Shown: piece by piece, positions 27,410-36,065 of the stretch
How the letters are laid out: every line of letters starts with the position of its first letter
Numbering within the stretch: the first letter of the stretch is position 1
Source of the DNA: Lachnoclostridium sp. An169
GTDB lineage: Bacteria; Bacillota; Clostridia; Lachnospirales; Lachnospiraceae
Reading direction: 5' to 3'
DNA: 64,000 bases
Assembly: GCF_002160525.1 (NCBI RefSeq)
Contig: NZ_NFKT01000019.1
Coordinates: 1-64,000, forward strand
The notes under the pieces: generated by a model
What the model saw: only the letters and a program-made list of their open reading frames with translations
What the model was told of the DNA's origin: nothing
The model's database searches: none
Translations under genes and position numbers: made by a program

Positions 27410-28099
27410 CTACAGCGCCGGCCGTTTCTGCCGCTTCTGCCGCGCATATCCCGGCACCTTCTTCTTCTCCGGCGCATATACAAACTGGTACAGCACATAC
27501 GCCATCAGGAACGCTCCGATCACATCCAGTATGGAATGCTGCTTTAAGAACATGGTTGCAAGAATAATCAGGGCGGCAAGCAGATAGACGCCGCAGCTTA
27601 TATATTTGTGTTTCTTCAGTTCGCTGCTCTCGTAAACCGCCACGCACACGCTCAGTGAATTGAACACATGCAGGCTCGGGAATACATTTGTGCTTGTATC
27701 CGCCCGGTACAGCATCCGTACCATATCGACAAAAATATTATCCCGCTCAAATACAACCGGTCTTAAATCCTGTCCGTTCGGGAACAGGGTGGATATGATC
27801 AGAAAGATCGTCATCCCGGTAAACATGAATTTTGTCAGTTTATAGTATCCCGGCACATCTGTAAAGAAAAAATACAGAACCGCACCGGCAATAAATACAA
27901 ACCAGAGCAGATACGGCACGATAAAATATTCAATAAACGGAATATACTGATCCAACCGCGTCTGTATCACATGGTAGTCTGTCGTCACATGTTTTTCCAG
28001 GTACAGGAACCAGGGCATATAAATAAAAATATAAAGAAGAACCCATGCATGTTTATACTTTTTCATCCATTCTGTGAATCTGGCTTTTAATTTCCTCAT
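27410..28099 (-). CDS. PAP2-superfamily membrane phosphatase
   Basis: This 229-residue protein has about six transmembrane helices and PAP2 active-site features: NVFPSLHVFNS (motif 2, SLH) and FLKQHSILDVIGA (motif 3, HxxxD). It probably dephosphorylates a lipid phosphate such as phosphatidate or a polyprenyl diphosphate at the membrane. The exact substrate is unknown. It has its own promoter (TTGTTG, 17 nt, TATAAT at 28150-28178) and terminator. The Lys/Arg-rich C-terminus (KKKVPGYARQKRQKR) is cytoplasmic. Confidence 0.85.
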   Translation of the reverse strand: MRKLKARFTEWMKKYKHAWVLLYIFIYMPWFLYLEKHVTTDYHVIQTRLDQYIPFIEYFIVPYLLWFVFIAGAVLYFFFTDVPGYYKLTKFMFTGMTIFLIISTLFPNGQDLRPVVFERDNIFVDMVRMLYRADTSTNVFPSLHVFNSLSVCVAVYESSELKKHKYISCGVYLLAALIILATMFLKQHSILDVIGAFLMAYVLYQFVYAPEKKKVPGYARQKRQKRPAL

Positions 28100-28149
28100 A
28101 ATCTGATGCTCCCTTGCGTGATTTGAAGTCTTCCGCTCAATTCGCCTCG

Positions 28150-28178
28150 ATTATAGCACGATTCAAAACCAACAACAA
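28150..28178 (-). promoter_or_regulatory. Predicted promoter of PAP2 gene
   Basis: TTGTTG (28173-28178), 17-nt spacer, perfect TATAAT (28150-28155). Confidence 0.65.
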
Positions 28179-28239
28179 CCACCTTCATAAAAGGTTAACA
28201 AATCTTTTGAAATTCTTTTGATTTCCGGCTTTTTTCCGG

Positions 28240-29049
28240 TCAGTTCAGCTCAAAAATCATCATATCCACTTTCCGTCCTGCTTCTTTCACCGCGCGCTCC
28301 CCGTGAAGCGTCCACGCCGCCGTAGGCGCCCGGAACACCACCCGGTTCAGCCAGAATCCCGGATTTTTCCTGTCCGCCCATTTGTAGGAAATGAAATCCG
28401 GCCGGCAGATCCAGTTGCTCAGTAAATATTTTACGCAGAACCGCAGCAGATAATGCGGCGTCTTCTCACTTTCCGTCAGGTTGGAGGAGAGCTGTCCCCT
28501 GGGGATCTCGCCCCGGTGCTTTTTCAGCCACCGCAGGACCAGGCAGTTAAAGGACTGGATCATATAGCGTCCTTTATAATGCTCCAGTTCCTGCACCAGA
28601 TACCGGCAGATCTCTGTATCGGCATTAGGCAGTTTCACCTCGATGAGAAGGGGAACCTTCCCGTCCACTGCCCGGAGCACCTCAGAGAAAAGCGGAATTC
28701 TCTCCTCTGTCCCGCACAGGCGGTAAGACTTCATCTCACTGTAATCCGTTTCCTCCACATTGCCCGTTTTTCCGCATACCCGCTCAAAGGTATCGTCGTG
28801 AAATACGACAAGCTGCTTATCCTTCGTCAGATGGACGTCAAGCTCGATGCCGTATCCTGCATCCACAGCCGCGTCAAAAGCCGCCATGGAATTCTCCGGA
28901 ATTCCTTTCGTCATATCGTGGAGCCCTCTGTGCGCCCACTTCGTCCCCACAAAAGGAGACACTCTGCGGCGGCCCGACAGCCTCGGGGCAGTCATAAAAC
29001 CGCCAAGAATCACTACCGCCGCTATAACAAGCAGCAAAATCAGTAACAT
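28240..29049 (-). CDS. Membrane-anchored glycerophosphodiester phosphodiesterase
   Basis: This 269-residue protein has one N-terminal membrane helix and a GDPD TIM barrel. Signatures are AHRGLHD, PENSMAAFDAAVDAGYGIEL with DVHLTKD (metal-binding Glu and Asp), VVFHDDTFERVCG and LIEVKLP. It hydrolyses glycerophosphodiesters, possibly from phospholipid or teichoic-acid turnover. The ATG at 29049 has AGAGGTG 7 nt upstream; a GTG nine bases earlier is too close to that site. It is 40 nt downstream of the lipid kinase gene and probably co-transcribed with it, giving a small lipid-metabolism unit. Confidence 0.9.
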   Translation of the reverse strand: MLLILLLVIAAVVILGGFMTAPRLSGRRRVSPFVGTKWAHRGLHDMTKGIPENSMAAFDAAVDAGYGIELDVHLTKDKQLVVFHDDTFERVCGKTGNVEETDYSEMKSYRLCGTEERIPLFSEVLRAVDGKVPLLIEVKLPNADTEICRYLVQELEHYKGRYMIQSFNCLVLRWLKKHRGEIPRGQLSSNLTESEKTPHYLLRFCVKYLLSNWICRPDFISYKWADRKNPGFWLNRVVFRAPTAAWTLHGERAVKEAGRKVDMMIFELN

Positions 29050-29089
29050 ATTGCTCACCTCTTGTTTTACCTTCCGGTAAATTTATCTT

Positions 29090-30016
29090 TCATCTAACAA
29101 TAACCCGCAGCTTTTCCGGCAGAATACTTACTTCCGCCCTCCGCCGCAGGAAGCACGGTTCACCGTCCGTGTGGATGGGCAGCGCCCTGTCTGTCTCCAC
29201 AGTCAGCTTCCGGCACCGCACAATGTCAACGCCTTTAAAACCCACATGTTTCCCGGAAAAAGCCGTGGGAAGCAGGCAGAGAATCTTAAGCCTGCTGATG
29301 CCCGATACGACCATCACATCAAGCATCCCGTCCTCCGGCGAAGCCTCCGGGCAGAACCTGAATCCGCCCCCTTCATAGGGCAGATTCATAAATGCTGCAA
29401 AGTAAGTCTTCTCAAAGATCTGCCGTTTTCCATCATCCCACAGGATCTCCGCGCGCACCGGACGGTCCTTGATCAGCCGGTCCAGGGCCACAGCCGCATA
29501 GCTCAATTTTCCCAGTCCCAGCCGGTTCAGGATCACTTTCCACCGGGACACGCACACCTCGTGGCACACTGCCGCGTCAAAACCGATTCCCGCGCTTACA
29601 GCAAACCTTCTCGTCTTACCGTTTCTCGCGAGAACTCCCACGTCCATGGAGATCACTTTCTCCGGGCTAAGTATCCGTTCCAGCGCCGTCAGCGGATCTT
29701 TCGATATTCCCAGTCCACGGGCAAAATCATTGCTGGAACCGATGGGGATATATCCCAGAGTCACTTTTCCGGGAAAACAGATGCCATTGACCGCCTCATT
29801 TACGGTCCCGTCTCCACCCAGGATCACAATACTGTGCTCTTCTTTATCCGACGTAATGCCTTCTGCAATCTCTCTGGCGTGCCCCCGGCGTTCTGTCAGA
29901 AACAGACTGTAGGGAATGTGTCTCTTCTTCAGCTCAGGCTCCAGCATCTTCCACGTCTCCGCCCCCATTCCGGAGCGCGCCTTCGGATTTACGATAAATT
30001 CATATTCCACTGCCAT
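29090..30016 (-). CDS. Diacylglycerol kinase-family lipid kinase (YegS/DgkB type)
   Basis: This 308-residue protein has the DAGK catalytic signature: FIVNPKARSG, ILGGDGTVNEAVNGI (nucleotide-binding GGDGT) and IPIGSSNDFARGLGI. It phosphorylates a lipid such as diacylglycerol, feeding phosphatidate back to phospholipid or lipoteichoic-acid recycling. The ATG at 30016 follows GGAGGGGG; the frame is open 19 codons further but those residues are Arg-rich and unsupported. It is preceded by the TetR regulator (gap 74 nt) and followed by a GDPD. Exact lipid substrate unknown. Confidence 0.9.
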   Translation of the reverse strand: MAVEYEFIVNPKARSGMGAETWKMLEPELKKRHIPYSLFLTERRGHAREIAEGITSDKEEHSIVILGGDGTVNEAVNGICFPGKVTLGYIPIGSSNDFARGLGISKDPLTALERILSPEKVISMDVGVLARNGKTRRFAVSAGIGFDAAVCHEVCVSRWKVILNRLGLGKLSYAAVALDRLIKDRPVRAEILWDDGKRQIFEKTYFAAFMNLPYEGGGFRFCPEASPEDGMLDVMVVSGISRLKILCLLPTAFSGKHVGFKGVDIVRCRKLTVETDRALPIHTDGEPCFLRRRAEVSILPEKLRVIVR

Positions 30017-30090
30017 CCCCCTCCGTACCGATCTCATTGAGCCACGGAAAAACTGTTGCTCCCCGCAGATCAATGCATCCGGATAAACCG

Positions 30091-30699
30091 TTACACTTCA
30101 CAGAGTGTTGCATCCAGATATTTTCCCAGAGAGCGGCTCATATTTCCCTCAAAATCCGTATCGCCGCCCCGCAGGCACCACTCAAACACATTTCCGATCA
30201 CAATCATCCGGATATCCGTGGTAAATTCATCAATCTCCTCATTCAGCTTTACCACGCCCGCTGCAATCGCCTTCTCCACATAAGTCTGTACCGTCACAAT
30301 GGGGTAAGGCCGCTCCGTACGGATCGCCGCATTCAGCGCCTGGTTTTTCGTGTCATAGTAGCCGGACATGAATTCCACGCCCAGTTCCCGGCAGTACTTC
30401 ACATAATTCATGTACACCTCGATGATCCCCTTTTTCACCCCTGCCACATCCTCCGGCAGTTCGAGAAGATCCGGATTGATCGTCGGCTGATCCTCTATAT
30501 AGTAGGAAAGCAGGTCATCCTTCGTCTTAAAATGATGGTAGAAGCTCCCATTGGACACGCCCGCCTCCTCACAGATATTTTTAATTGAAAGTTCCTCATA
30601 TCCCTTTTTCTGCAAAATCCGTTTCGCCGCCTGAAAGATCTTCTCCCGGGTTTCCCTGGATTTCTGCTGCTGTCTGGATAGTTCTGTTTTTCCGTTCAT
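30091..30699 (-). CDS. TetR-family transcriptional regulator
   Basis: This 202-residue regulator has an N-terminal TetR helix-turn-helix (RETREKIFQAAKRILQKKGY, then SIKNICEEAGVSNGSFYHHF) and a C-terminal ligand-binding region with Asp/Glu- and aromatic-rich helices. The start has AGGAG 7 nt upstream. It likely represses its own promoter and perhaps the downstream lipid kinase and GDPD genes. A perfect palindrome just upstream of its -35 is a candidate operator. Ligand unknown. Confidence 0.9.
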   Translation of the reverse strand: MNGKTELSRQQQKSRETREKIFQAAKRILQKKGYEELSIKNICEEAGVSNGSFYHHFKTKDDLLSYYIEDQPTINPDLLELPEDVAGVKKGIIEVYMNYVKYCRELGVEFMSGYYDTKNQALNAAIRTERPYPIVTVQTYVEKAIAAGVVKLNEEIDEFTTDIRMIVIGNVFEWCLRGGDTDFEGNMSRSLGKYLDATLCEV

Positions 30700-30731
30700 C
30701 TGTATACTCTCCTGTCTCTTCTGTCGTGAAA

Positions 30732-30780
30732 AGTATAGCATAAATCAGAGCCGGTTTCAAGAAAACCGAGCGGACTCGGT
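30732..30780 (-). promoter_or_regulatory. TetR gene promoter with adjacent palindrome
   Basis: TTGAAA (30755-30760), 17-nt spacer and TATACT (30732-30737). Five nt upstream lies the inverted repeat ACCGAG-TCCG-CTCGGT (30765-30780), which could be a TetR operator. With the TTTTCTT after it, it could equally be a short terminator for the sfsA-mutY gene, which ends at 30793. Confidence 0.6.
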
Positions 30781-30792
30781 GTTTGTTCCTTT

Positions 30793-32526
30793 TCACATCC
30801 CCGCCGCTTCCTTAAAGTGCTCGAAAGCGGAGGGCATGGGATATTTTTCTTTCAGTTCATCCCGTCCGGCAAAGATCACGTCCCCGGTATCAATCTTCTC
30901 CAGCTCATCCACGAGGATTTGATAACCGGTCATATGCCACTCGATATGGCTGAAAATGTGTTTTGCATCAGACAGCTTCTTCACACGGACAGGCGCAAGC
31001 CCCAGTGATTTTCCGTATTCAATCACTTCGCTGCGCTTTAAATGTCCCTCTACATTGGGGAACTCATACATTCCCGCCAGGAGCCCGCTGTTCCCCCGTT
31101 TACGGATTGCCACAGAATTGCTGTCACAGAAGACAAACACCGTTCTCTCCTCAATTCTGCGCGCTTTTGCTTTCTGCTTTACAGGATACTCCCGCTGCGT
31201 TCCCTCCTCTTTTGCACGGCAGATGCCCCTCACCGGGCAAATCTCGCATTTCGGCTCTCCGTTCGGCAGACAGACCACCGCGCCCAGTTCGATCAGGCTC
31301 TGGTTGAAATCTCCCGCCGCATCCCGGGGGATCACTTCCTCTACCATTTTCTCGATCTCTTTCTTTACCGAGGCTTTCATAATGTCACCGCTGTATGCAA
31401 GAAGCCTTGTCACCACCCGGAGTACGTTTCCGTCCACCGCCGGTTTTGGTATGCCATATACGAAAGAACTGATTGCGCCTGCGGTATAGCTGCCGATCCC
31501 CTTGAGGGTACAGATTTCCTCATAAGTCTCCGGAAACTTTCCTCCGTACTCTTCCATAATCTGTTCCGCTGCCTTTTTCAGGTTCCGGGCACGGCTGTAA
31601 TACCCCAGCCCCTCCCACAGCTTCAGAAGCCGGTCCTCCGGTACTTCAGCAAGTGCCTTTATATCCGGCAGTTCCGCCAGGAATCTCTCATAGTAGGGCT
31701 TCACAGCCTCCACCCGTGTCTGCTGCAGCATGATCTCCGAGATCCAGACCCGGTAGGCATTCATCCGTTTCCGCCAGGGCAGGTCTCTCCTGTTTGTTCG
31801 ATACCACTCTATCAGCGGATTCACTGCTTCTTTGAGCCTGGGGCTTAGAAGCACTACATCCACGGGATCTTTGATGCAGATGCTGTCCGGCGTCACATCG
31901 CAGTCATATGCCAGAATGCGGACTCCCGCTGCAGCCGCCCTTTTCAGCGCCTCCGCAAATGCCGGATGAGTATCGGTATTTGGTGTAAAATACCGGACTC
32001 CTTTCATCTGAATCACGAAAAAGACGTAAGTCTCGTATCCCTCTTTCTTCGCCTTTATCAGTTCTTCCAGGTGCTTTACCGCCCGCTCACTGGGCGCATC
32101 CGGGAAACGGCACACGCCGTCCTCCTCGAGGGTCACGCCCTTTACCTCGATAAAAATCCGCCTGCCTTCCGACTCCACATAAAGATCAAACCGGGAATTT
32201 CTGTAAGTCGTCTCCGGTTTCACCAGGGACGGCTTTCCGAAATATCCGCTCTCACGGACCCACTCCTCTGCCACACGGTTCGGTATCTGAGAATCCATAT
32301 TGATCATGCGCTCTCCTTTTTCCACCGCGATCAGGTCCCATCTTGTCTTTCTCGCCGGATTATCGCTCTCCTGAATATATACCGCAGCCCCCGGCACCAG
32401 AAGCTCCGCGCAGCGCCCGGTATTCTTCACATGCACCGTCTCCCTCTTCCCGTCCAAATCCACATAGGCGATAAAACGGTTCGGGCGCTCGACAAAGAAT
32501 GCCCTGTGTATTCTCTCATATCTCAT
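30793..32526 (-). CDS. mutY: SfsA-MutY fusion: nuclease plus adenine DNA glycosylase
   Basis: This single 577-residue frame joins two normally separate proteins. Residues 1-228 are SfsA: an N-terminal OB-like part (NRFIAYVDLDG, HVKNTGRCAELL) and a PD-(D/E)XK core with Asp114 in SRFDLYVE and FIEVKG (Glu127, Lys129). Residues about 230-577 are MutY: PWRKRMNAYRVWISEIMLQQ with catalytic Glu264, the helix-hairpin-helix LKGIGSYTAGAISSF, catalytic AVDGNV, the 4Fe-4S loop (CLPNGEPKCEICPVRGIC, first spacing seven residues) and a C-terminal NUDIX-like 8-oxoG recognition domain (YEFPNVEG, HIFSHIEWHM). MutY removes A opposite 8-oxoguanine. There is no stop or frameshift at the junction. GAGGT precedes the ATG. 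Confidence 0.92.
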   Translation of the reverse strand: MRYERIHRAFFVERPNRFIAYVDLDGKRETVHVKNTGRCAELLVPGAAVYIQESDNPARKTRWDLIAVEKGERMINMDSQIPNRVAEEWVRESGYFGKPSLVKPETTYRNSRFDLYVESEGRRIFIEVKGVTLEEDGVCRFPDAPSERAVKHLEELIKAKKEGYETYVFFVIQMKGVRYFTPNTDTHPAFAEALKRAAAAGVRILAYDCDVTPDSICIKDPVDVVLLSPRLKEAVNPLIEWYRTNRRDLPWRKRMNAYRVWISEIMLQQTRVEAVKPYYERFLAELPDIKALAEVPEDRLLKLWEGLGYYSRARNLKKAAEQIMEEYGGKFPETYEEICTLKGIGSYTAGAISSFVYGIPKPAVDGNVLRVVTRLLAYSGDIMKASVKKEIEKMVEEVIPRDAAGDFNQSLIELGAVVCLPNGEPKCEICPVRGICRAKEEGTQREYPVKQKAKARRIEERTVFVFCDSNSVAIRKRGNSGLLAGMYEFPNVEGHLKRSEVIEYGKSLGLAPVRVKKLSDAKHIFSHIEWHMTGYQILVDELEKIDTGDVIFAGRDELKEKYPMPSAFEHFKEAAGM

Positions 32527-32557
32527 AGCTCTGACCTCATTGAATCTTTTGATAATA

Positions 32558-32592
32558 TTGAAAAATCAGCCTGCTGGAGACTGATTTTTCAA
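32558..32592 (-). terminator. Terminator of the amino-acid ABC operon
   Basis: A perfect 12-bp inverted repeat (TTGAAAAATCAG / CTGATTTTTCAA, 11-nt loop) lies about 80 nt past the ATPase gene. The T-run forms the 3' arm, as in many AT-rich intrinsic terminators. Confidence 0.7.
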
Positions 32593-32673
32593 AAAAATAT
32601 TATTCATTTCTCATGTTTATCCACATACTTCCTGTTCCGGAGGCATTATGCTTTTTCGCCATCTCCCGGCAGA

Positions 32674-33498
32674 TCAGAGAATCTTCGACAGGAATTCCTT
32701 CAGCCTCGGATCTTTCGGATGTTCAAAGAACTCCTCCGGCGGAGCCTCCTCAAGGATCTGCCCGTCGTCCATAAAGATAACACGGGAAGCCACCTCCCTG
32801 GCAAAGCCCATCTCATGAGTGACAACCACCATTGTCATCCCCTCGTCTGCCAGACGCTTCATAAGCTCAAGCACTTCCCCGACCATCTCCGGGTCAAGCG
32901 CTGACGTAGGCTCGTCAAAAAGGATCACATCCGGATTCATAGCCATGGAACGGATAATGGCAACTCTCTGCTTCTGACCGCCGGACAGGGTGGACGGGTA
33001 AACGTTCGCCTTGTCGTCCAGTCCGATCCGCTTTAAGAGATCCATCGCCTGCTGTCTGGCCTCCTCCTGAATCTGCTTCTTCGTCTGGGTAATCGGAATC
33101 AGTTCCTCTTTCTTGCTGCGGAATACATTTTTTATCCTCGTGATCCGGTTCTTCCGCTTCGCCTTCTTCAGATCCTGGCAGCGCAGGTAAGAGGGCGCCA
33201 TCATGACGTTTTCCAGAACCGTTTTGTTGTTAAACAGATTAAAATGCTGGAACACCATCCCCATATGGCGGCGGTGCACATTGATATCCACATGCATGTC
33301 TGCAATGTCCACACCGTTGAAAATAATACTTCCGCCAGTCGGGTCCTCCATGCAGTTTAAACACCGCAGGAAGGTACTTTTACCGGAACCGGAGGGACCG
33401 AGCACTGCGACGATATCACCCTTGTTGATGGTGATATTAATCCCTGTCAGGACGTCCAGAGCCCCAAAGCTTTTTCTAAGATTAATTACGTCTATCAC
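32674..33498 (-). CDS. Polar amino-acid ABC transporter ATPase
   Basis: This 274-residue ATPase has Walker [11 protein letters not shown]-loop FQHFNLF, signature LSGGQKQRV, Walker [17 protein letters not shown] and H-loop VTHEMGFA, typical of GlnQ/HisP-type subunits. It is about 30 residues longer than usual, because a highly basic insert ([20 protein letters not shown] and following, about residues 113-145) interrupts the helical domain before the signature. Its start overlaps the permease gene by 17 nt. Confidence 0.92.
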   Translation of the reverse strand: MIDVINLRKSFGALDVLTGINITINKGDIVAVLGPSGSGKSTFLRCLNCMEDPTGGSIIFNGVDIADMHVDINVHRRHMGMVFQHFNLFNNKTVLENVMMAPSYLRCQDLKKAKRKNRITRIKNVFRSKKEELIPITQTKKQIQEEARQQAMDLLKRIGLDDKANVYPSTLSGGQKQRVAIIRSMAMNPDVILFDEPTSALDPEMVGEVLELMKRLADEGMTMVVVTHEMGFAREVASRVIFMDDGQILEEAPPEEFFEHPKDPRLKEFLSKIL

Positions 33499-34192
33499 TC
33501 TTCCTCAGGCTCCTTTCCATAATTCTGATCAGCAGGGTAATGAGAAGTACCAGGGCAATGTAAATAAGAGCCATCACCAGATACGGTACCATGAATTCAT
33601 AGCTGTTGCTTCCGATGTAGCTGAATGCCACATAGAGGTCAGCAGCGCCGACAAAACTTACCACCGACGTCTCCTTGATCAGGGTAATAAACTCATTTCC
33701 CAGCGTGGGGAGGATATTTTTCACCGCCTGGGGAATTACAATCATCCGCATACTCGCCCCGAAACTCAAGCCTACTGCACGTCCTGCTTCCATCTGCCCC
33801 GGATCAACGGACTGAATACCGCTTCGCATGATCTCGGAGATATATGCACCGCTGTTCATTCCGAACACAATCATACATTCCTGCACCGATGTAAGTCCTC
33901 CGCCGATGGAAGGCATCAGCACATAATGGAACAGAAGCAGCTGAACAACCATCGGAGCCCCGCGGAACAGTGTCACATAAACGCCGCATACCCCGTTTAA
34001 AATCCTCGGAAGCCTCTTATACTTCGGGATCACCCTGACCGTTGCAATCAGTGTTCCTATGATGATACCGATGATCAGACCGCTGACTGCGATAAGCGCA
34101 GTATTCTGAAGACCTTCAAGTACTCTTACGTAGCCGTTCTGTCCCACGAAAATCTCTATAAACCTGTCTATTTTCTGTCCAAAATTCCCCAT
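33482..34192 (-). CDS. Polar amino-acid ABC transporter permease
   Basis: This 236-residue permease has five or so membrane helices and the HisM/GlnP-type motifs [35 protein letters not shown] and the EAA-like loop [20 protein letters not shown]. It forms the membrane channel for the adjacent binding protein and ATPase. Only one permease gene is present, so a homodimer is expected. Confidence 0.92.
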   Translation of the reverse strand: MGNFGQKIDRFIEIFVGQNGYVRVLEGLQNTALIAVSGLIIGIIIGTLIATVRVIPKYKRLPRILNGVCGVYVTLFRGAPMVVQLLLFHYVLMPSIGGGLTSVQECMIVFGMNSGAYISEIMRSGIQSVDPGQMEAGRAVGLSFGASMRMIVIPQAVKNILPTLGNEFITLIKETSVVSFVGAADLYVAFSYIGSNSYEFMVPYLVMALIYIALVLLITLLIRIMERSLRKSDRRN

Positions 34193-34204
34193 TTTCTTTC
34201 CTTC

Positions 34205-35083
34205 CTACTGGAGCGCGTTGATCGCCTCTGTGATCGCCTCTGCCGGAGCTGCATCGATGATCACGTACTGAACATTATTGTTCAGCATATCCTGCACTGC
34301 AAGAGATCCGCTCTTATAAGTCTGGCATGTCGCGTTAAGTCCCGGGAAGCCAAAGCTTTCATCTCCCTCTACATAGGAGTTTCCTGTTGTTCCCTGCTGA
34401 ACGCCGATCTTTGTGTCAGACGTCAGCTCAGCAAGTTTTGCTTCTACATCCTCTTTCGTCTTGCAGTCGTCAAAAGTAGTGTCATCGCTTGGCACGATCA
34501 GACGCTGGGATGCCTGATAGTATGTATCGGAAAATGTTACATACTCTTCTCTTTCCGGATTTACTGTCAGACCTGCCATGGCGATATCGCACATCTGCTG
34601 TCCTACAGAAAGGCATACTGCATCGAAATCCATGTTCTGGATAACAAGTTCCTGTCCAAGCTCCTCAGCCAGCAGCGCTGCGATCTCCATATCGATTCCC
34701 ACATAGTTCTCGCCTTCCATGTACTCAAAAGGCTCAAACGCTGCGTTTGTTGCAACTACAAGCTGATCCTTGGAAGTATCCAGTGCTGCGGACTCTACCG
34801 GCTGCGGCTCTCCGTCGCCGAAGTAGCGGTCAAAGATCTCGTCCAGTGTTCCGTCTTCCTGAATCTTTGCGATAAATGAATTTACCTGCTCAAGGAGTTC
34901 CGGCTGTGATTTGTCTACGCCGAATGCATATTCTTCATCTGTCAGGTCGATATCGATTACCTTCGCGGTTCTTTTCGCACTTCCGGAGTTTCCGCCTGAT
35001 GCGCCTCCGTCATTGCTTCCACATGCTGCCAGTGTTCCTGCTGCCAGTGCAGCGCACAGGCATACTGCCAAAAACTTCTTCAT
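34205..35083 (-). CDS. Circularly permuted amino-acid-binding lipoprotein
   Basis: This 292-residue lipoprotein has lipobox LAAC (Cys21) and a Gly/Ser tether. Residues about 41-95 (VIDIDLTDEEYAFGV through EDGTLDEIFDRYFGDGEP) correspond to the segment that ends normal family 3 binding proteins. The canonical beginning, DQLVVATNAAFEPFEYMEGE with GIDMEIAALLAEELG, starts only at residue 106. The protein stops at VIIDAAPAEAITEAINALQ, exactly where the displaced segment would normally follow. The order is therefore rotated, not truncated. Ligand-binding residues appear present (AGLTVNPEREEYVTFSD). It probably binds a polar amino acid for the adjacent permease. GGAGG precedes the ATG. Confidence 0.9.
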   Translation of the reverse strand: MKKFLAVCLCAALAAGTLAACGSNDGGASGGNSGSAKRTAKVIDIDLTDEEYAFGVDKSQPELLEQVNSFIAKIQEDGTLDEIFDRYFGDGEPQPVESAALDTSKDQLVVATNAAFEPFEYMEGENYVGIDMEIAALLAEELGQELVIQNMDFDAVCLSVGQQMCDIAMAGLTVNPEREEYVTFSDTYYQASQRLIVPSDDTTFDDCKTKEDVEAKLAELTSDTKIGVQQGTTGNSYVEGDESFGFPGLNATCQTYKSGSLAVQDMLNNNVQYVIIDAAPAEAITEAINALQ

Positions 35084-35138
35084 GTTCCATTCCTCCATTT
35101 TTTCTTTGAATTGCATAATCATTCAGATTATCCCAATC

Positions 35139-35166
35139 ATTTTAGCACATTTTCTGCAAAAAACAA
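35139..35166 (-). promoter_or_regulatory. Predicted promoter of amino-acid ABC operon
   Basis: TTGTTT (35161-35166), 16-nt spacer, TAAAAT (35139-35144). A 27-bp-period tandem repeat abuts the -35 and may hold regulator sites. Confidence 0.5.
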
Positions 35167-35213
35167 GCCCTTTATTCACAGTTTATGCAATCAGCCCTGT
35201 ATTCACAGTTTAT
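35166..35213. repeat. Two 21-nt direct repeats upstream of the amino-acid transporter
   Basis: The minus-strand blocks ATAAACTGTGAATA + mAGGGCT occur at 35193-35213 and 35166-35186, 20 of 21 bases identical, 27 bp apart. A weaker related block (GCGCTGACTGCATAAAC) ends the uppP coding sequence at about 35224-35240. They lie between uppP and the transporter promoter. Confidence 0.75.
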
Positions 35214-35224
35214 AGAGTCATTGT

Positions 35225-36052
35225 TTATGCAGTCAGCGCTGTAATCCCGAAATAGAGGAATACAATAATGCCCAGCACGATCCTGTAATAGCCGAAAAAC
35301 TTGAAATCATGGCTGCGGATGTATTTCATCAGGAACTTGATGGAAACAATGGAAACCCCAAAGGATACCACCATTCCCAGAATCAGAAGGAACACCTGCA
35401 TTCCCGTAAAATTCAATCCGAAGTGGAACAGCTTCACGGCGCTCGCCCCCAGCATCGCCGGAATCGCCAGGAAAAATGTAAACTCTGCCGCCAGCCCCCG
35501 GGAGACGCCGAGCATCAGTGCTCCCACAATGGTGGCGCCAGACCGGGAAGTGCCGGGGATCAGGGCAAGCATCTGGAACACGCCGATAATCAGAACCATC
35601 GGTACCGTAAGCCCGGACAGTTTCCTCACCCGTGGTTCTTTGCCCTTCTGATAATTCTCCACCACGATAAACAGGATTCCGTATATAATCAGAGTAGCCG
35701 CCACAACATAGGCGTTGTTAAACTTTTCTTCTATAAAATCATTCAGCGAGAGCCCCACGACAGCTGCGGGGATAGAGCCGATGACGACTTTGATCCAGAG
35801 CTGTATGGTGAGTTTTTTCTGCTTTTCCGTCTTTCTCGGTGAGAACGGATTCAGCCGGTGGAAATAGAGCACAACCACTGCCATGATAGCGCCGAGCTGG
35901 ATTACTACATTAAACATATCGATAAATGCCTGTTCCTGGTCAAGCGACAGCAGTTCATTCATGAGAATCAGATGTCCCGTACTGCTGATCGGGAGCCACT
36001 CTGTAATTCCCTCCACAATGCCGAGTATAATAACCTTCAATGCATCCAACAT
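35225..36052 (-). CDS. uppP: Undecaprenyl-diphosphate phosphatase (UppP/BacA)
   Basis: This 275-residue polytopic membrane enzyme recycles undecaprenyl pyrophosphate to the monophosphate carrier for peptidoglycan and wall-polymer synthesis. The conserved GIVEGITEWLPISSTGHLIL carries the catalytic Glu residues and LIPGTSRSGATIVGAL the catalytic Arg. About eight membrane helices are visible. The ATG at 36052 follows GAGGAGGG. It lies 13 nt after the HAD phosphatase gene and is probably co-transcribed with it. BacA-type enzymes give basal bacitracin tolerance. Confidence 0.95.
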   Translation of the reverse strand: MLDALKVIILGIVEGITEWLPISSTGHLILMNELLSLDQEQAFIDMFNVVIQLGAIMAVVVLYFHRLNPFSPRKTEKQKKLTIQLWIKVVIGSIPAAVVGLSLNDFIEEKFNNAYVVAATLIIYGILFIVVENYQKGKEPRVRKLSGLTVPMVLIIGVFQMLALIPGTSRSGATIVGALMLGVSRGLAAEFTFFLAIPAMLGASAVKLFHFGLNFTGMQVFLLILGMVVSFGVSIVSIKFLMKYIRSHDFKFFGYYRIVLGIIVFLYFGITALTA

Positions 36053-36065
36053 AGCTTTTCCCTCC

